This document shows, piece by piece, positions 52,376-61,208 of a stretch of DNA of 64,000 nt. The notes below the pieces were generated by a model. The model searched no databases. It saw only the letters and a program-made list of their open reading frames with translations, and was not told where the DNA came from. This stretch comes from a bacterium (GTDB lineage Bacteria; Myxococcota; UBA727; JAUIJE01), in the NCBI GenBank assembly GCA_030431455.1, contig JAUIJE010000009.1:124001-188000 (forward strand). Direction: 5' to 3'. Position 1 is the first letter of the stretch; each line of letters begins with the position of its first letter. The position numbers and the translations under genes were made by a program.

Positions 52376-52564
52376 TCAGCCCAGCTCGTCCCCGTCGACG
52401 ATCGCCTGCACCACCTGGGCCGCGACATGGCCAGGGACCCCGGCCCGGCGCATCAAGCGCCGGACCTCGTCGAGGTCGTCGGCGTCCACCGCGTCCAAAA
52501 ACGCGCGGTCTTCGCCGATGGCCGCGAGCAGCTCGAGCACCACGGTCCCCTCATTGACATTCAT
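52376..52564 (-). CDS. Small acidic helical protein
   Basis: A 62-residue acidic protein (MNVNEGTVVLELLAAIGED, AVDADDLDEVRRLMRRAG, AAQVVQAIVDGDELG), probably a small helical bundle. GGAG lies eight bases before the ATG at 52564. It is convergent with the BKACE gene, 26 bases away. I do not recognise the family and can assign no function. Codon usage and a clear ribosome site support it as real. Confidence 0.6.
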   Translation of the reverse strand: MNVNEGTVVLELLAAIGEDRAFLDAVDADDLDEVRRLMRRAGVPGHVAAQVVQAIVDGDELG

Positions 52565-52629
52565 TTCTTGTTCTCCGTGACGAGCGGAGCACATTTTATC
52601 GAGCCTCCGCCATGAACGACCTTGGTACT

Positions 52630-52643
52630 AGCCGGTACCGGCT
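52630..52643. promoter_or_regulatory. Perfect palindrome upstream of the AraC-GyrI gene
   Basis: AGCCGGTACCGGCT is a perfect 14-base palindrome, 62 bases before the preferred ATG at 52705 and 66 bases from the start of the divergent small acidic gene. It is a likely operator. It also argues against the upstream ATG at 52612, which would place it in coding sequence. Confidence 0.45.
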
Positions 52644-52704
52644 TTCGGCGGCCCTGACCAGAACGGTCAAGAATCGCCCCCCGCCCTCGGCTACGGTCTT
52701 TTTC

Positions 52705-53598
52705 ATGGCCCAGACGATCGAAGACCTGCTCCCGTTGTTGGCGGACTTGAGCGCCGACCGGACCACCCGCCGGTCCCTGGCCGAGCTGGCCTCGTCCGCG
52801 GGGGTGTCGCCGTCGACCTTTCAGCGCGCCTTCGGGCGCTTGGTGCGCGAGAGCCCGAAGCAATACACCCGCCGGCTGCAGCTCGAGTGTGCGGCCCTGA
52901 TGTTGCTGCAATCGGACGACAGCGTGCTCGACGTCGCGCTGCGCGCGGGGTTTGACAGCCATGAGGGCTTCACCCGGGCCTTCACCGCGCAGTTCGAGGC
53001 GCCGCCCAAACGGTTTCGCCGCCAGGCCCAGGCCGCCGGCCTCGACGCCGCCGCCCGCCATCTCGACCTGCTCGCCCACGTCGGCCCCTGCTTGTCACTG
53101 TTTCGCGTGTCCACAAAACCTCCCCCGGAGCCCCAGATGAACTACGACATCACCCAACAAGACCTCCCCGCCCAGACCTTCCTGTACATGGCCGGCCACT
53201 GTCCCCACGCCGACATCGCCGCGACGCTGGGCAAGCTCCTGCCCGGGGCTTTCCAGTACGCCATGAGCAATCACATTGCGTTGCAGGGGCCGCCCACCGC
53301 CGAATACGTCACCTGGGGCCCGGGCATGGTGGAGATGCACGCCGGGGTCGTGGTCGCGGCCGGCGCCACCCCCACCGGGGACGTGCGGGTCAAGACCTGG
53401 CCCGCGACCCGCGCGGCGGTGACCATCCACACCGGGCCCTACGACGGTCTGCCCGACGCGCACGCCGCGCTCGACGTGTACCTGCACCAACAGGGGCTCA
53501 CCGCGGGGGGCCCGCCCCGCGAGGTCTACCTCACCGATCCCGGCGAAGTCCCCAATCCTGCTGACTGGAAAACCCAGGTGATCTGGCCGTTGGCCTAG
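52705..53598 (+). CDS. AraC-family regulator with GyrI-like effector domain
   Basis: A 297-residue regulator (328 if the ATG at 52612 is used). The N-terminal part is an AraC-type double helix-turn-helix (LAELASSAGVSPSTFQRAFGRL; DDSVLDVALRAGFDSHEGFTRAF; the FxAPPKRFR end). The C-terminal 150 residues form a GyrI-like/SOUL-type ligand-binding domain (LPAQTFLYMAGHCPHADI; HTGPYDGLPDAHAALDVYL; EVYLTDPGEV). The Rob/SoxS-like combination is typical of regulators that sense small lipophilic compounds. The palindrome at 52630 may be its operator. Its stop codon is joined to copy 2 of the structured repeat. Confidence 0.87.
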   Translation: MAQTIEDLLPLLADLSADRTTRRSLAELASSAGVSPSTFQRAFGRLVRESPKQYTRRLQLECAALMLLQSDDSVLDVALRAGFDSHEGFTRAFTAQFEAPPKRFRRQAQAAGLDAAARHLDLLAHVGPCLSLFRVSTKPPPEPQMNYDITQQDLPAQTFLYMAGHCPHADIAATLGKLLPGAFQYAMSNHIALQGPPTAEYVTWGPGMVEMHAGVVVAAGATPTGDVRVKTWPATRAAVTIHTGPYDGLPDAHAALDVYLHQQGLTAGGPPREVYLTDPGEVPNPADWKTQVIWPLA

Positions 53599-53677
53599 TG
53601 TCCAGCGACGAGACGCCCGATCGGGCGCTCGTCGTGGCCCTGGCGAGCGCACACATCCATGATTTTGAGATGCGCTC
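53598..53677. repeat. Structured intergenic repeat, copy 2
   Basis: An 80-base copy of the element at 8312-8392, filling exactly the gap between two convergent genes: it starts at the last base of the AraC-type stop codon and ends at the first base of the minus-strand stop codon at 53677. The palindromic core around CGCCC-GATC-GGGCG is intact here, and GAGCGCA / TGCGCTC form the second hairpin. Confidence 0.8.
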
Positions 53678-54213
53678 TAGTCGTCGCCGAGCTTGCGGAG
53701 CTCTTGGTTGGCGTCTGCCCGTTTGGCCGGGACCCGCCCCTGCGCGCGGTAGATGCGCAACGAGGCGCGGGCGCGGTCGAGGTCCTGGTCGGCCAGCGCG
53801 CACTTGCCGTCGAACCAGCGCCACTCGACTTTCTGGTTCGGGTCGAGGACGCCGGCCTCCTTGGCCTTGTGCGCGGCCTGGGCACACTTGCCCCCGATGA
53901 ACGCGCGGGTGGCTTCGAACAGGAGCTCCTTGGCGCGGACGGCATCGTCCCGCGCGACGTCGACGGGGTCGGGGGGCGTGAAGGTCTCGGGCGCCGCCAC
54001 CGGTGGCGGGGCCGGGGGCGCGGGGGCCGGGTCCTTCGCGGCGGGGGCGGGACCGGTGGGCTCGACGCTGACCGCGGCCGCCACATCCGGCGCGTGGGCG
54101 GCGTCGCGCAGCAGGGCCATCACCGACCACGCGACGGCGATGCCCGCGGCGATGATGCCCACGGTGACCAAGGTCCCGGTCAGCGGACCGGTGCTTTTGT
54201 TTGCGACGTTCAT
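53677..54213 (-). CDS. Single-pass membrane protein with periplasmic helical tail
   Basis: A 178-residue protein. It starts at the ATG at 54213 behind AGGGGGC. Residues 14-36 are one membrane segment (TLVTVGIIAAGIAVAWSVMALL), followed by a Pro/Ala-rich linker of 50 residues and a helical domain resembling TPR-type repeats (AKELLFEATRAFIGGKCAQA, LADQDLDRARASLRIY). It may be an envelope scaffold. No family is recognised. It follows the P450 gene region on the minus strand, 49 bases after the upstream stop at 54263, and its own stop lies at the edge of the structured repeat. Confidence 0.68.
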   Translation of the reverse strand: MNVANKSTGPLTGTLVTVGIIAAGIAVAWSVMALLRDAAHAPDVAAAVSVEPTGPAPAAKDPAPAPPAPPPVAAPETFTPPDPVDVARDDAVRAKELLFEATRAFIGGKCAQAAHKAKEAGVLDPNQKVEWRWFDGKCALADQDLDRARASLRIYRAQGRVPAKRADANQELRKLGDD

Positions 54214-54262
54214 GTGGTGCCCCCTGTGCGGCCACCAGGATAGCGCACCCACCGACGCGCGG

Positions 54263-55576
54263 TCAGGCCCGGGCGCGCACGCTCCCGCGCAAGCCCTGGG
54301 CCGGCACCACCGAGAGGCGCTGGCGCCGCGGGGTCTCGCGGGTGGGGTCGTGCAGGGCAAAGTCCCACCCTTTGCAGAGGGCATACAGTGTCATTTTGAC
54401 CCCGTAGTGGCCGAAGGCATCGGCGATGCACTTGCGCATCCCGCCCCCGAAGGGAAAGTACTGCCGCCCGCCGAAGGTCCCGTCCAAGAACCGCTCGGGC
54501 CGGAACACATCGGGGTCCCCCCACGTGTCCTCGCGCCGGGCCGCGAGGTAGATGTTGGGGGCGAGCACGTCGGGGGCATCGAGGGTGTACTCGTCGAGCT
54601 GCAGCGGTTTGGCCAGTCGCCGGTAGTGCTCGGGCGGGGGCACCCAGCGCATCACCTCTTTGACCACCGCGTCGAGGTAGGGGAGCTGCAAGGCCTGGTC
54701 GGGGTCGTCGTCGCAGCCGTCGAGCTCTTCGCGCAGCCGGGCCTTGACCGCGGGGTGTTGCTCGAGGAGGAGCAGGCACCAGCTCACCACGTTGGCGCTG
54801 TTTTCGTGGCCGGTGGCGAGCAGGGTCAGGACCTCGTCGTGGGCCTCGGCGTCGGACAGGCCGGTGCCGTCGTCGCGCCGGGCCCGAAGCAGGATGCTCA
54901 AAATGTCACTGCTCTCGTCCCGGAGCCCGGCCCGGGTGCGTTCGATCAGGGGGTAGACGATGGCGTCCACCGCTTCTTTGGTGCGCAGCCACCGTCCCCA
55001 GGCGGTGAGCGGGCCCCAATCCTGTTGCAGGGCTTTGATGAACAAGAAGCGACCGCGGAACCGCTTGGCGCTCTGGGCGATGGCCTCGTGCAGGGTGCGG
55101 ATGGTCTCCTCGTCGTCGAGACCGAACACGAGGCGGATCATCTCCTCGTGGGTGATCTCGGCCAGCCGCGGCAGCAACGGAAGGGTGGGTTGGTCCTCCC
55201 AGCGCCGGGCGTGACGGCGGGCGGTGTCGAAAATCGTGTGGGCGTAGGCGGTGAGGCGCAGGCCGCGAAAACACGGACCGATGAGTTGGCGGCGGCGTTT
55301 GTGGCGGTCCCCGTCGAGGACCACGATGCTGTTCGGCCCGAACACGGGCTCCATCAGGCTCCCCGTCCCCCGGCGCACGTCGTCGCCGGCCAGCCGGTGG
55401 GCGATCTCCACGTGCGCGGGGCGGTTGACGTGCACCATCGAGCCAAACCCGGGAACGGTGATCCGAAAGACGTCGCCGTAGCGGCGCTTGCACTCGTCAT
55501 ATAGGGCATAGGGGGTGGTGACGAAGCCCTTGACCGCGGCGGGGGACAGACCCGGGCCGGGGACCTTGGGCCCCAT
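54263..55576 (-). CDS. Cytochrome P450
   Basis: A 437-residue soluble P450 monooxygenase. The oxygen-binding I-helix reads LLATGHENSANVV, the K-helix ExxR is EVMR, and the heme loop is FPFGGGMRKCIADA with Cys383 as the iron ligand. The glycine two residues after the cysteine in the usual FxxGxRxCxG is Ala here, which is tolerated in the family. There is no membrane anchor. Redox partners (ferredoxin, reductase) are not encoded nearby, and the substrate is unknown; lipids or secondary metabolites are common for P450s of myxobacteria. The stop of the upstream ExbD-like gene lies six bases... before the region's ATG, so it may be transcribed with the exb-sec set. Confidence 0.93.
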   Translation of the reverse strand: MGPKVPGPGLSPAAVKGFVTTPYALYDECKRRYGDVFRITVPGFGSMVHVNRPAHVEIAHRLAGDDVRRGTGSLMEPVFGPNSIVVLDGDRHKRRRQLIGPCFRGLRLTAYAHTIFDTARRHARRWEDQPTLPLLPRLAEITHEEMIRLVFGLDDEETIRTLHEAIAQSAKRFRGRFLFIKALQQDWGPLTAWGRWLRTKEAVDAIVYPLIERTRAGLRDESSDILSILLRARRDDGTGLSDAEAHDEVLTLLATGHENSANVVSWCLLLLEQHPAVKARLREELDGCDDDPDQALQLPYLDAVVKEVMRWVPPPEHYRRLAKPLQLDEYTLDAPDVLAPNIYLAARREDTWGDPDVFRPERFLDGTFGGRQYFPFGGGMRKCIADAFGHYGVKMTLYALCKGWDFALHDPTRETPRRQRLSVVPAQGLRGSVRARA

Positions 55577-55581
55577 CCCGG

Positions 55582-56082
55582 TCAGCCTTGTTTGGCCGCG
55601 AAGCGGAATTTGGTGAAGCCGGCCTGTCCGCAGGTGCGCATCACCATCTTCAGGGTCTTGTAGGGCAGGCGGCGATCTGCCTGCACCAGGATCACGGGCA
55701 GCTCGTCTTCGTCCTCGTCCGCGCCCGGCTGGGCCCCGGCCTCCACCAGCTCCTGGAAGCGGTTGGTGAGGTCTTGGTACAGCGGCTTGACCCGGTCTTT
55801 TTTCTCGAGGATGTCGGTGGGTTTGAGCTGGCCGTTGTCGAGGCGCATGACCTCGATCTCGTTCACCGAGACGACCTCCAGGCCGACGACGAGGGAGATG
55901 AGGTCACCGGCCTCGGCCTTCATCGAAGACGATTCGGGAAGCTCGACGTGCTCGCCGGCTTCGAGGCGGTCCTCTTGCACCGACGCGCTGATCATCATGA
56001 AGAACAGCAGGTTCGCGTTGATGTCGATCAGCGGCGTGATGTTGAGCCGGGAGGCGAGCTTGGAGCGGCGACGGATGCCCAT
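55582..56082 (-). CDS. ExbD/TolR-type protein
   Basis: A 166-residue bitopic inner-membrane protein. The short cytoplasmic N-terminus is basic (MGIRRRSKLASRLN), and the membrane helix ITPLIDINANLLFFMMI carries the conserved Asp of ExbD/TolR that conducts protons with ExbB/TolQ. The periplasmic part ends in the typical ExbD fold (LPVILVQADRRLPYKTLKMVMRTC). It contains an acidic loop (GADEDEDELP). It couples the proton motive force to an outer-membrane or envelope process. The gene is two bases downstream of a second ExbD-like gene. Confidence 0.9.
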   Translation of the reverse strand: MGIRRRSKLASRLNITPLIDINANLLFFMMISASVQEDRLEAGEHVELPESSSMKAEAGDLISLVVGLEVVSVNEIEVMRLDNGQLKPTDILEKKDRVKPLYQDLTNRFQELVEAGAQPGADEDEDELPVILVQADRRLPYKTLKMVMRTCGQAGFTKFRFAAKQG

Positions 56083-56084
56083 GG

Positions 56085-56642
56085 CTACTTCACCAACTCG
56101 GACAGCACCGGCCGGGTGAACAGCGGCACCCGTTTGTTGCGGTCGATGATCGACGGCATCTCGCGGCTCGCGTCCATGGTCGAGACGATGTCCTGAAACT
56201 CCACCCCGTCCTCGGGGAAGATCATGATCACCTTCACCTCAGGGGCCTTCTTTTTGATCTCCCAGAGCTCCTCGGTGAGCTTTTGGGTGTTGAGGCCCAT
56301 GACCTCTTTTTCCACCTCTTCGCCCGCCTCGTTCTTCTCTTTGACCGTGGTGGGCTTGCGGCCGATGTTCTCGTTGATGTTGAGGCGGCTGGCGGTGCTG
56401 TTCTGCGGTTGGCCCGAAGCCTTCAGCACGTAGCCGTCGGCGGTGACCTCCACCGAGACGTTGACGCCATCTTTGGTGTCTACGCTTTGCCCCTTTTTGG
56501 CCACCGCGGGCACCGACGCGTTGAGCGTCTTGAGGGTCAAGAACGTCACCGTGGTCATCAAAAAGAACAGCATGATGCTGAAGATGTCGATCAACGCACT
56601 GAGGTTGAGCTCACCATCCTCATGGGCTCGACGTCGCAACAT
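56085..56642 (-). CDS. ExbD/TolR-like protein with long periplasmic domain
   Basis: A 185-residue bitopic protein. The membrane helix LSALIDIFSIMLFFLMTTV carries the conserved Asp in the ExbD position. The periplasmic part is longer and more polar than in classical ExbD (NASVPAVAKKGQSVDT; KEKNEAGEEVEKEVMGLN) but ends in a similar fold (APEVKVIMIFPEDGVEFQDIVSTMDASR). It pairs with the second ExbD and ExbB in one operon: a two-ExbD arrangement such as is common in myxobacteria. Confidence 0.88.
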   Translation of the reverse strand: MLRRRAHEDGELNLSALIDIFSIMLFFLMTTVTFLTLKTLNASVPAVAKKGQSVDTKDGVNVSVEVTADGYVLKASGQPQNSTASRLNINENIGRKPTTVKEKNEAGEEVEKEVMGLNTQKLTEELWEIKKKAPEVKVIMIFPEDGVEFQDIVSTMDASREMPSIIDRNKRVPLFTRPVLSELVK

Positions 56643-56657
56643 CCTTGCCGGCCTCGC

Positions 56658-57302
56658 TCAGCGACCCTGGCGGCGCGCCTGTTCGCGGTTGGCGCCGGCG
56701 AGGTGGGAACTGATCGACAACGAGATTTCGTCGATCTGGTCGAGAATGCGGTCCTGGCGGGTCTGAAACACCGTGGCCAAGAACGTCGCGGGGATGGCCA
56801 CCAGCAGGCCGAGCGCGGTGGACTGCATGGCGATGGCGATGCCGTTGGCGAGGACCTCTTGCTTGGCCCCCGAGTCATTCATGCCGAGGCCCTCGAAGGC
56901 GTTGATCATCCCGATCACGGTGCCGATGAGGCCGAGCAGGGTGCCGAGGTTGCCGAGCATGTTGAGGTAGGCGGTGAGGCCGGTGATTTTCGGCATCGAC
57001 TCCAGGGCGGACGCTTCCATCGCCCGGGTGACTTCCCGGTCGGAGGCGTTGGCTTTGAGCAGACCTTCGCGCGCGGCCCGGCAGACGGGGTGGGCCTGGT
57101 TGATCGAGGCGATCTTGAGCGCCTTGTTGATGTCGAGGTCCTTCAGGGCTTGTTCGAGTCCCCGTCGGAACGGCGGCACCTTGAGCCGGAACCGCACGTA
57201 CAGGGTCACGATGCGTTCGATGGTGATGGCGATGACCGCCACGAGCGCGATGGACGTGAACCAGACAAAGACATTTCCGCTGGTGAACAGCTTCAGGAAC
57301 AT
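56658..57302 (-). CDS. ExbB/TolQ/MotA-type proton channel protein
   Basis: A 214-residue inner-membrane protein with three membrane segments: residues 10-30 (VFVWFTSIALVAVIAITIER), about 113-135 (NMLGNLGTLLGLIGTVIGMINAF) and about 150-172 (ANGIAIAMQSTALGLLVAIPA). The GLIGTVIGMI and ALxxTxxGLxVAIP patterns are diagnostic of ExbB/TolQ. It forms the stator pentamer around the ExbD dimer. It is the first gene of exbB-exbD-exbD and starts 33 bases after the secF stop codon, so it may continue the sec operon. Confidence 0.93.
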   Translation of the reverse strand: MFLKLFTSGNVFVWFTSIALVAVIAITIERIVTLYVRFRLKVPPFRRGLEQALKDLDINKALKIASINQAHPVCRAAREGLLKANASDREVTRAMEASALESMPKITGLTAYLNMLGNLGTLLGLIGTVIGMINAFEGLGMNDSGAKQEVLANGIAIAMQSTALGLLVAIPATFLATVFQTRQDRILDQIDEISLSISSHLAGANREQARRQGR

Positions 57303-57335
57303 GCGGGCTCCCCCTTCGGTGCGCGTCGGAGCCTA

Positions 57336-58877
57336 TCAGACCACGCCGCGCGCTTTGTCTTCCCGGGTCAGTCCTTTTTTCGTTTTTGTGGCCACTTCGG
57401 CTTTGAAGAAGCTGCGGCGGAAGAAGAGGTAGGTGGCCGGGGCCAGGAAGGTGGACGAGAACGCCCCCAGGACGATGCCCACCGACAGCACCGCGGCGAA
57501 GTTCTGCACGACGCCGCCGGCGAAGAAGAACAGCGCCATCGACGCGCACAATGTGGTCAACGTGGTGTTCACTGTGCGGCTGAAGGTGTCGTTGATGGCC
57601 TTGTTCACGAAGCTGCGCACCTGGTCGTCCGACAGGGGGGACTTGGGGTCATCGGGCATCGTCTCGCGGATGCGGTCGTAGATGACGATGGTGTTGTTGA
57701 TCGAATACCCGACCACGGTGAGCAGGGCGGCCACGGAGGGCAGCTCGAACTCGAGTTGCACCAGGGGGAACACCGCGAGGGCGCCGAACGCGTCGTGCAC
57801 CAGGGCGATGACCGCGCCGGGGGAGAAGAACACGTCGAAGCGGATGGCCACGTAGATGAGGATGAAGAACAGCGCGTAGAGCACGGCCAGGGCGCCGTCG
57901 GTCTGGAGCTGTTGGGCGACCTGGGCGTCGACAAACTCGACCCGGCGGATCTCGGTGGCGCCGAACTTCTCGGCCAGGGCGCGCTCGATGTCGGCCGACA
58001 CCCCGCGGAAGTTGACCAGGTACTTGACCTTGCCTTGGTAGGGCTGCTCGCGGATGACCGCGCCTTCGGTGGTCTTCTCGGTCTCGCCCGCGCGCTTGGT
58101 GCGGCGGAGCTTCACCCCCGATTTCTCGTCGAGGAGCTGGGTGAGCAGGGCCTGTTGGGCGTCGAGCGCCTTGTCCATGGCGGACGCGGAGCCGTCTTCG
58201 GTCGCCGGCTCGCTGGTCGCGCCCTCGGCCGCGGTGACGGCCCAGCCCTTGGCCTGGGCTTTGGCGGTGACCGCCCCCCGGTCGAAGCCCTGCGCGCTGA
58301 GCGCGTCGAGGTCGTCGTCGGTGAGCACGGTGGCGAAGGCGGCGTCGACCCCGGCCTTGCGCGCGGTCAGGGCCGCGTCGATGGCCGCTTCGTCGGTGTT
58401 CTTTTGCGCCGGGGTCGCGGGTTGGGGTTCGGGCAGCCAGATGCTCACGCGGTCGCCCTCTTCGGCCGCGAACTCGATCTCCAGCGTGTCCGGGCCCGCG
58501 GCGTTGCCGCCCGCCAAGGCGCTCCACTTTTCGGTGACCGCCTTTTTCATGTTCTCGATGTTGGCGTCGGTGAGGCTGGACACGCGCTCGATGCGGATGA
58601 GCATCTCGTTGTCTTCGGCCGCGCCGAACTGCTGCACCTGCATCTTGTCAAAGCCCGCCGCGCCGATGGCTTGGCGCACTTGCTCGTCGGTGACGTGCTG
58701 GCTGAACTTGACCTGCATCTCGGTGCCGCCGGAGAAGTCGAGGCCGAAGGGGAACCCGCGCACGAGCATGGCCACGATGCAAATCACCGGCACCGCGGCG
58801 GCGATGGCCAGGGCGGTGGGGATTTTCCCGACGAAATCCCATTCGCTTTTCGGATCGAACAGAGTGAAGAATTTCAT
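57336..58877 (-). CDS. secF: Protein translocase subunit SecF, with enlarged periplasmic domain
   Basis: A 513-residue SecF that works with SecD to pull exported proteins across the inner membrane using the proton motive force. TM1 is at about 19-40, followed by the family motif GLDFSGGTEMQVKF. TM2-6 occupy about 325-490 with VGYSINNTIVIYDRIRE, FSRTVNTTLTTL and GAFSSTFLAPA. The first periplasmic domain is about 285 residues instead of about 100 (E. coli SecF has 323 in all). The extra part is Ala/Asp/Glu-rich and includes GFDRGAVTAKAQAKGW and DALDAQQALLTQLLDEKSG. It starts 12 bases after secD. The insertion is in frame and uses the normal codon pattern. Confidence 0.95.
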   Translation of the reverse strand: MKFFTLFDPKSEWDFVGKIPTALAIAAAVPVICIVAMLVRGFPFGLDFSGGTEMQVKFSQHVTDEQVRQAIGAAGFDKMQVQQFGAAEDNEMLIRIERVSSLTDANIENMKKAVTEKWSALAGGNAAGPDTLEIEFAAEEGDRVSIWLPEPQPATPAQKNTDEAAIDAALTARKAGVDAAFATVLTDDDLDALSAQGFDRGAVTAKAQAKGWAVTAAEGATSEPATEDGSASAMDKALDAQQALLTQLLDEKSGVKLRRTKRAGETEKTTEGAVIREQPYQGKVKYLVNFRGVSADIERALAEKFGATEIRRVEFVDAQVAQQLQTDGALAVLYALFFILIYVAIRFDVFFSPGAVIALVHDAFGALAVFPLVQLEFELPSVAALLTVVGYSINNTIVIYDRIRETMPDDPKSPLSDDQVRSFVNKAINDTFSRTVNTTLTTLCASMALFFFAGGVVQNFAAVLSVGIVLGAFSSTFLAPATYLFFRRSFFKAEVATKTKKGLTREDKARGVV

Positions 58878-58889
58878 GATGGTGCTTCC

Positions 58890-60692
58890 TCAGACCGAGA
58901 GCTTTTCGGGGCCCTTCGACACGATCATGTCGAAGAAGATCCGCGTCACGAACACCGCGCTCACCACGGAGCTGATGGTGCCGATGAGCAAGGTGGTGGC
59001 GAAGTTCTGGATGGGGCCGGTGCCGAACTGCCAAAGCACGAAGCCGGCGATGAACGTGGTGACGTTGGCGTCGATGATCGCGGACAGGGCGTGGTCGTAG
59101 CCGGCGCCCACCGCCGAGCGCGGGGTCTTGCCCGCGCGCAGCTCTTCGCGAATCCGTTCGATGATGATGATGTTGGCGTCCACGGCCATGCCCACGGTGA
59201 GCAACAACCCGGCCAGGCCCGGCAATGTCACTGTGGCGCCGAGCCAGCTCATGGCCGCGGCCATGAACGCGAGGTTGAACACGATGCCGACGACGGAGAT
59301 GACCCCGCCCAGCCGGTAGTAGAAGACCATGAACAGCAGCACGAGGATGCCGCCCCAGGCGAACGCCTTTTTGCCGTTCTCGACGGCGATCTTGCCCAAG
59401 GAGGGGCCGACGCTGCGCTCCTCGCGGAACTGCACCGGGGCGGGGAGGGCGCCGGACTTGAGCACCAGGGCGAGCTGCTGGGCGTCGCGCAGCATCTCGG
59501 TGGCGGTGCGGTTGCCGCCCATGGTGATCTGGGCCGAGCCGCCGGTGATCGCGGTCTGGATCACCGGGGCGCTGTCCACGATGTCCTCGAGCACGATGGC
59601 CATGCGGTTGCCGATGTTCTTGCCGGTGAGCTCACCGAACAGCTTGCCGCCGGCGGGGGAGAAGTCGAGACCCACCGCGGGGCGGGGCTGCTCGGCGGAG
59701 GCGGGCTGGACCCGGGCGTCGACGAGGTCGTCGCCGGTGATCTCGACCGCGCTCCGGAGCGTGTAGCTGCGCATCATCGCGTCCTGGCCCGGCTTGGGCG
59801 GAATCTTGCCGTACTTCACGACCAGGCCAGAGGGGACCTTGCCCTTGAGGTATTCCTGGAGGTCCTGGAGATTCTTCTCCGGGAAGTACATGTAAATGTC
59901 ATTGCCGAAGCCGCCGTCGGGCTTTTGGAAGCCGCTTTGTTCGACGGTGGCCCAGGCGGGGAAGCCGGGCTGGCCTTTGAGCTGGACGAGGAAGTCGGTG
60001 TCGTCGTCGCACATTTGGAACTCGAGCTGGGCGGTGCGGCCGATGAGGCTCTTGGCTTCCTCGGGGTCGTCGTAGCCGGGGAGCTGGATTTGCACCTGGT
60101 CGTCGCCGCGCTTGGAGATGGACGGTTCGGTCACGCCCATCTTGTCGATGCGGTTGTTGATGGTCTTGATCGTCTGGTCGACGGCCTCTTTTTTGAGCTG
60201 GTTGGCGTAGTCGGGGTGAACCCGGAACGTGACCGTCAGCCCGTCTTCCTCGACGATGGCGAGGTCACCGAAGTAGCCCTCGAAGATGTCGTTTTTGAAG
60301 GTGGTCTTGCCCGCGTCATCCTTGAACACCGCCACGATGCGGTCGCCGGGGTCCTCGTCGCGGAGGTGGTCGATGCGCTCAAAGCCGATGCTCTTGTCCT
60401 CGAGGGTGCTGCGCAGGCGGTTGGCCGAACGCCCCGCCCGGTCGGCGATGGCTTTTTCGAGGTCGACCCCGAGCACCATGTGGATGCCGCCCTGCAAGTC
60501 GAGCCCGGGGACAATGTGGCTGTCCGGCGCCCAGGAGGGCACGTATTTGTCAAACGCCCCTTTGTTGGCGCGCACTTCCGCGGTCTCTTCCTCGGACAGG
60601 CCGAAGTAGATCGCGGTGGGCACGATGAAATAGGCGCTGAGCGCCAGGAGCCCGAGGGCGATGAGAAGTCTGATGGGCCAGGTCTGGGACAT
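58890..60692 (-). CDS. secD: Protein translocase subunit SecD
   Basis: A 600-residue polytopic protein, partner of SecF. TM1 is at about 7-27. The periplasmic P1 region has PGLDLQGGIHMVLGV and VDQTIKTINNRIDKMGVTEP with ISKRGDDQVQIQLPG. The membrane part begins near 425 (AFAWGGILVLLFMVFYYR) and holds VGMAVDANIIIIERIREE and DANVTTFIAGFVLWQFGTGP, with the Asp residues used in proton coupling. The length fits the family (615 in E. coli). It lies 90 bases after yajC. Confidence 0.96.
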   Translation of the reverse strand: MSQTWPIRLLIALGLLALSAYFIVPTAIYFGLSEEETAEVRANKGAFDKYVPSWAPDSHIVPGLDLQGGIHMVLGVDLEKAIADRAGRSANRLRSTLEDKSIGFERIDHLRDEDPGDRIVAVFKDDAGKTTFKNDIFEGYFGDLAIVEEDGLTVTFRVHPDYANQLKKEAVDQTIKTINNRIDKMGVTEPSISKRGDDQVQIQLPGYDDPEEAKSLIGRTAQLEFQMCDDDTDFLVQLKGQPGFPAWATVEQSGFQKPDGGFGNDIYMYFPEKNLQDLQEYLKGKVPSGLVVKYGKIPPKPGQDAMMRSYTLRSAVEITGDDLVDARVQPASAEQPRPAVGLDFSPAGGKLFGELTGKNIGNRMAIVLEDIVDSAPVIQTAITGGSAQITMGGNRTATEMLRDAQQLALVLKSGALPAPVQFREERSVGPSLGKIAVENGKKAFAWGGILVLLFMVFYYRLGGVISVVGIVFNLAFMAAAMSWLGATVTLPGLAGLLLTVGMAVDANIIIIERIREELRAGKTPRSAVGAGYDHALSAIIDANVTTFIAGFVLWQFGTGPIQNFATTLLIGTISSVVSAVFVTRIFFDMIVSKGPEKLSV

Positions 60693-60782
60693 GAATCACC
60701 ACATGGATGCGTTGAAAAACAAGAACTCTGAGGGGTTGCACGCGCGACCGCGTGATGGGCTCCCGCCGAGGGGCGGGCCACA

Positions 60783-61208
60783 TCAGGAGGCCGCCTCCTT
60801 CTTTTTGCGGCCTTTTTTGCCGGGCACCGCGACCTGGGTGTCGTCGGTGGCGCTGTCTTTGTCGTCGGCCGCGGCCTCGGCGTCGTCTTTGCCCTTGGCC
60901 GCATCGGCCTGGGCGCGGGCGCTGACCGCCGACTTCATGAACTTCACCCGGGTGCGGTCGGCGATGTCGACGGTGACCGTCTTTTCGCTCACCGCGTGGA
61001 TGCGCCCGTACATGCCGCCGGAGAGGACGACTTCGTCACCGCGCTTGAGCGATGAGAGCAGCGTCTTGTGATCTTCTTGCTGGCGGCGTTGGGGGCGGAT
61101 GACCAGGAACCACCAGATGAAGAACACGCCCACCAGCATCGGCAGGGAGGTCATCAGGCCGAGCCCTCCGCCACTTTGCGTGATGACCGCTTGTACGACC
61201 TCGCCCAT
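60783..61208 (-). CDS. yajC: Sec translocase accessory protein YajC
   Basis: A 141-residue protein with one membrane helix (LPMLVGVFFIWWFLVIRPQ) followed by the family signature RPQRRQQEDHKTLLSSLKRGDEVVLSGGMYGRI. The C-terminal 50 residues are an Ala/Asp/Lys tail longer than usual. The start at 61208 is preferred because GGGAGG lies upstream. It is the first gene of the yajC-secD-secF set. In many bacteria tgt comes directly before yajC; here two plus-strand genes separate them. Confidence 0.93.
   Translation of the reverse strand: MGEVVQAVITQSGGGLGLMTSLPMLVGVFFIWWFLVIRPQRRQQEDHKTLLSSLKRGDEVVLSGGMYGRIHAVSEKTVTVDIADRTRVKFMKSAVSARAQADAAKGKDDAEAAADDKDSATDDTQVAVPGKKGRKKKEAAS

Noticed and set aside
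56283-60731. Plus-strand open frame of 1482 codons
   Set aside because: It mirrors exbB, exbD, secF and secD. All family motifs are on the minus strand.
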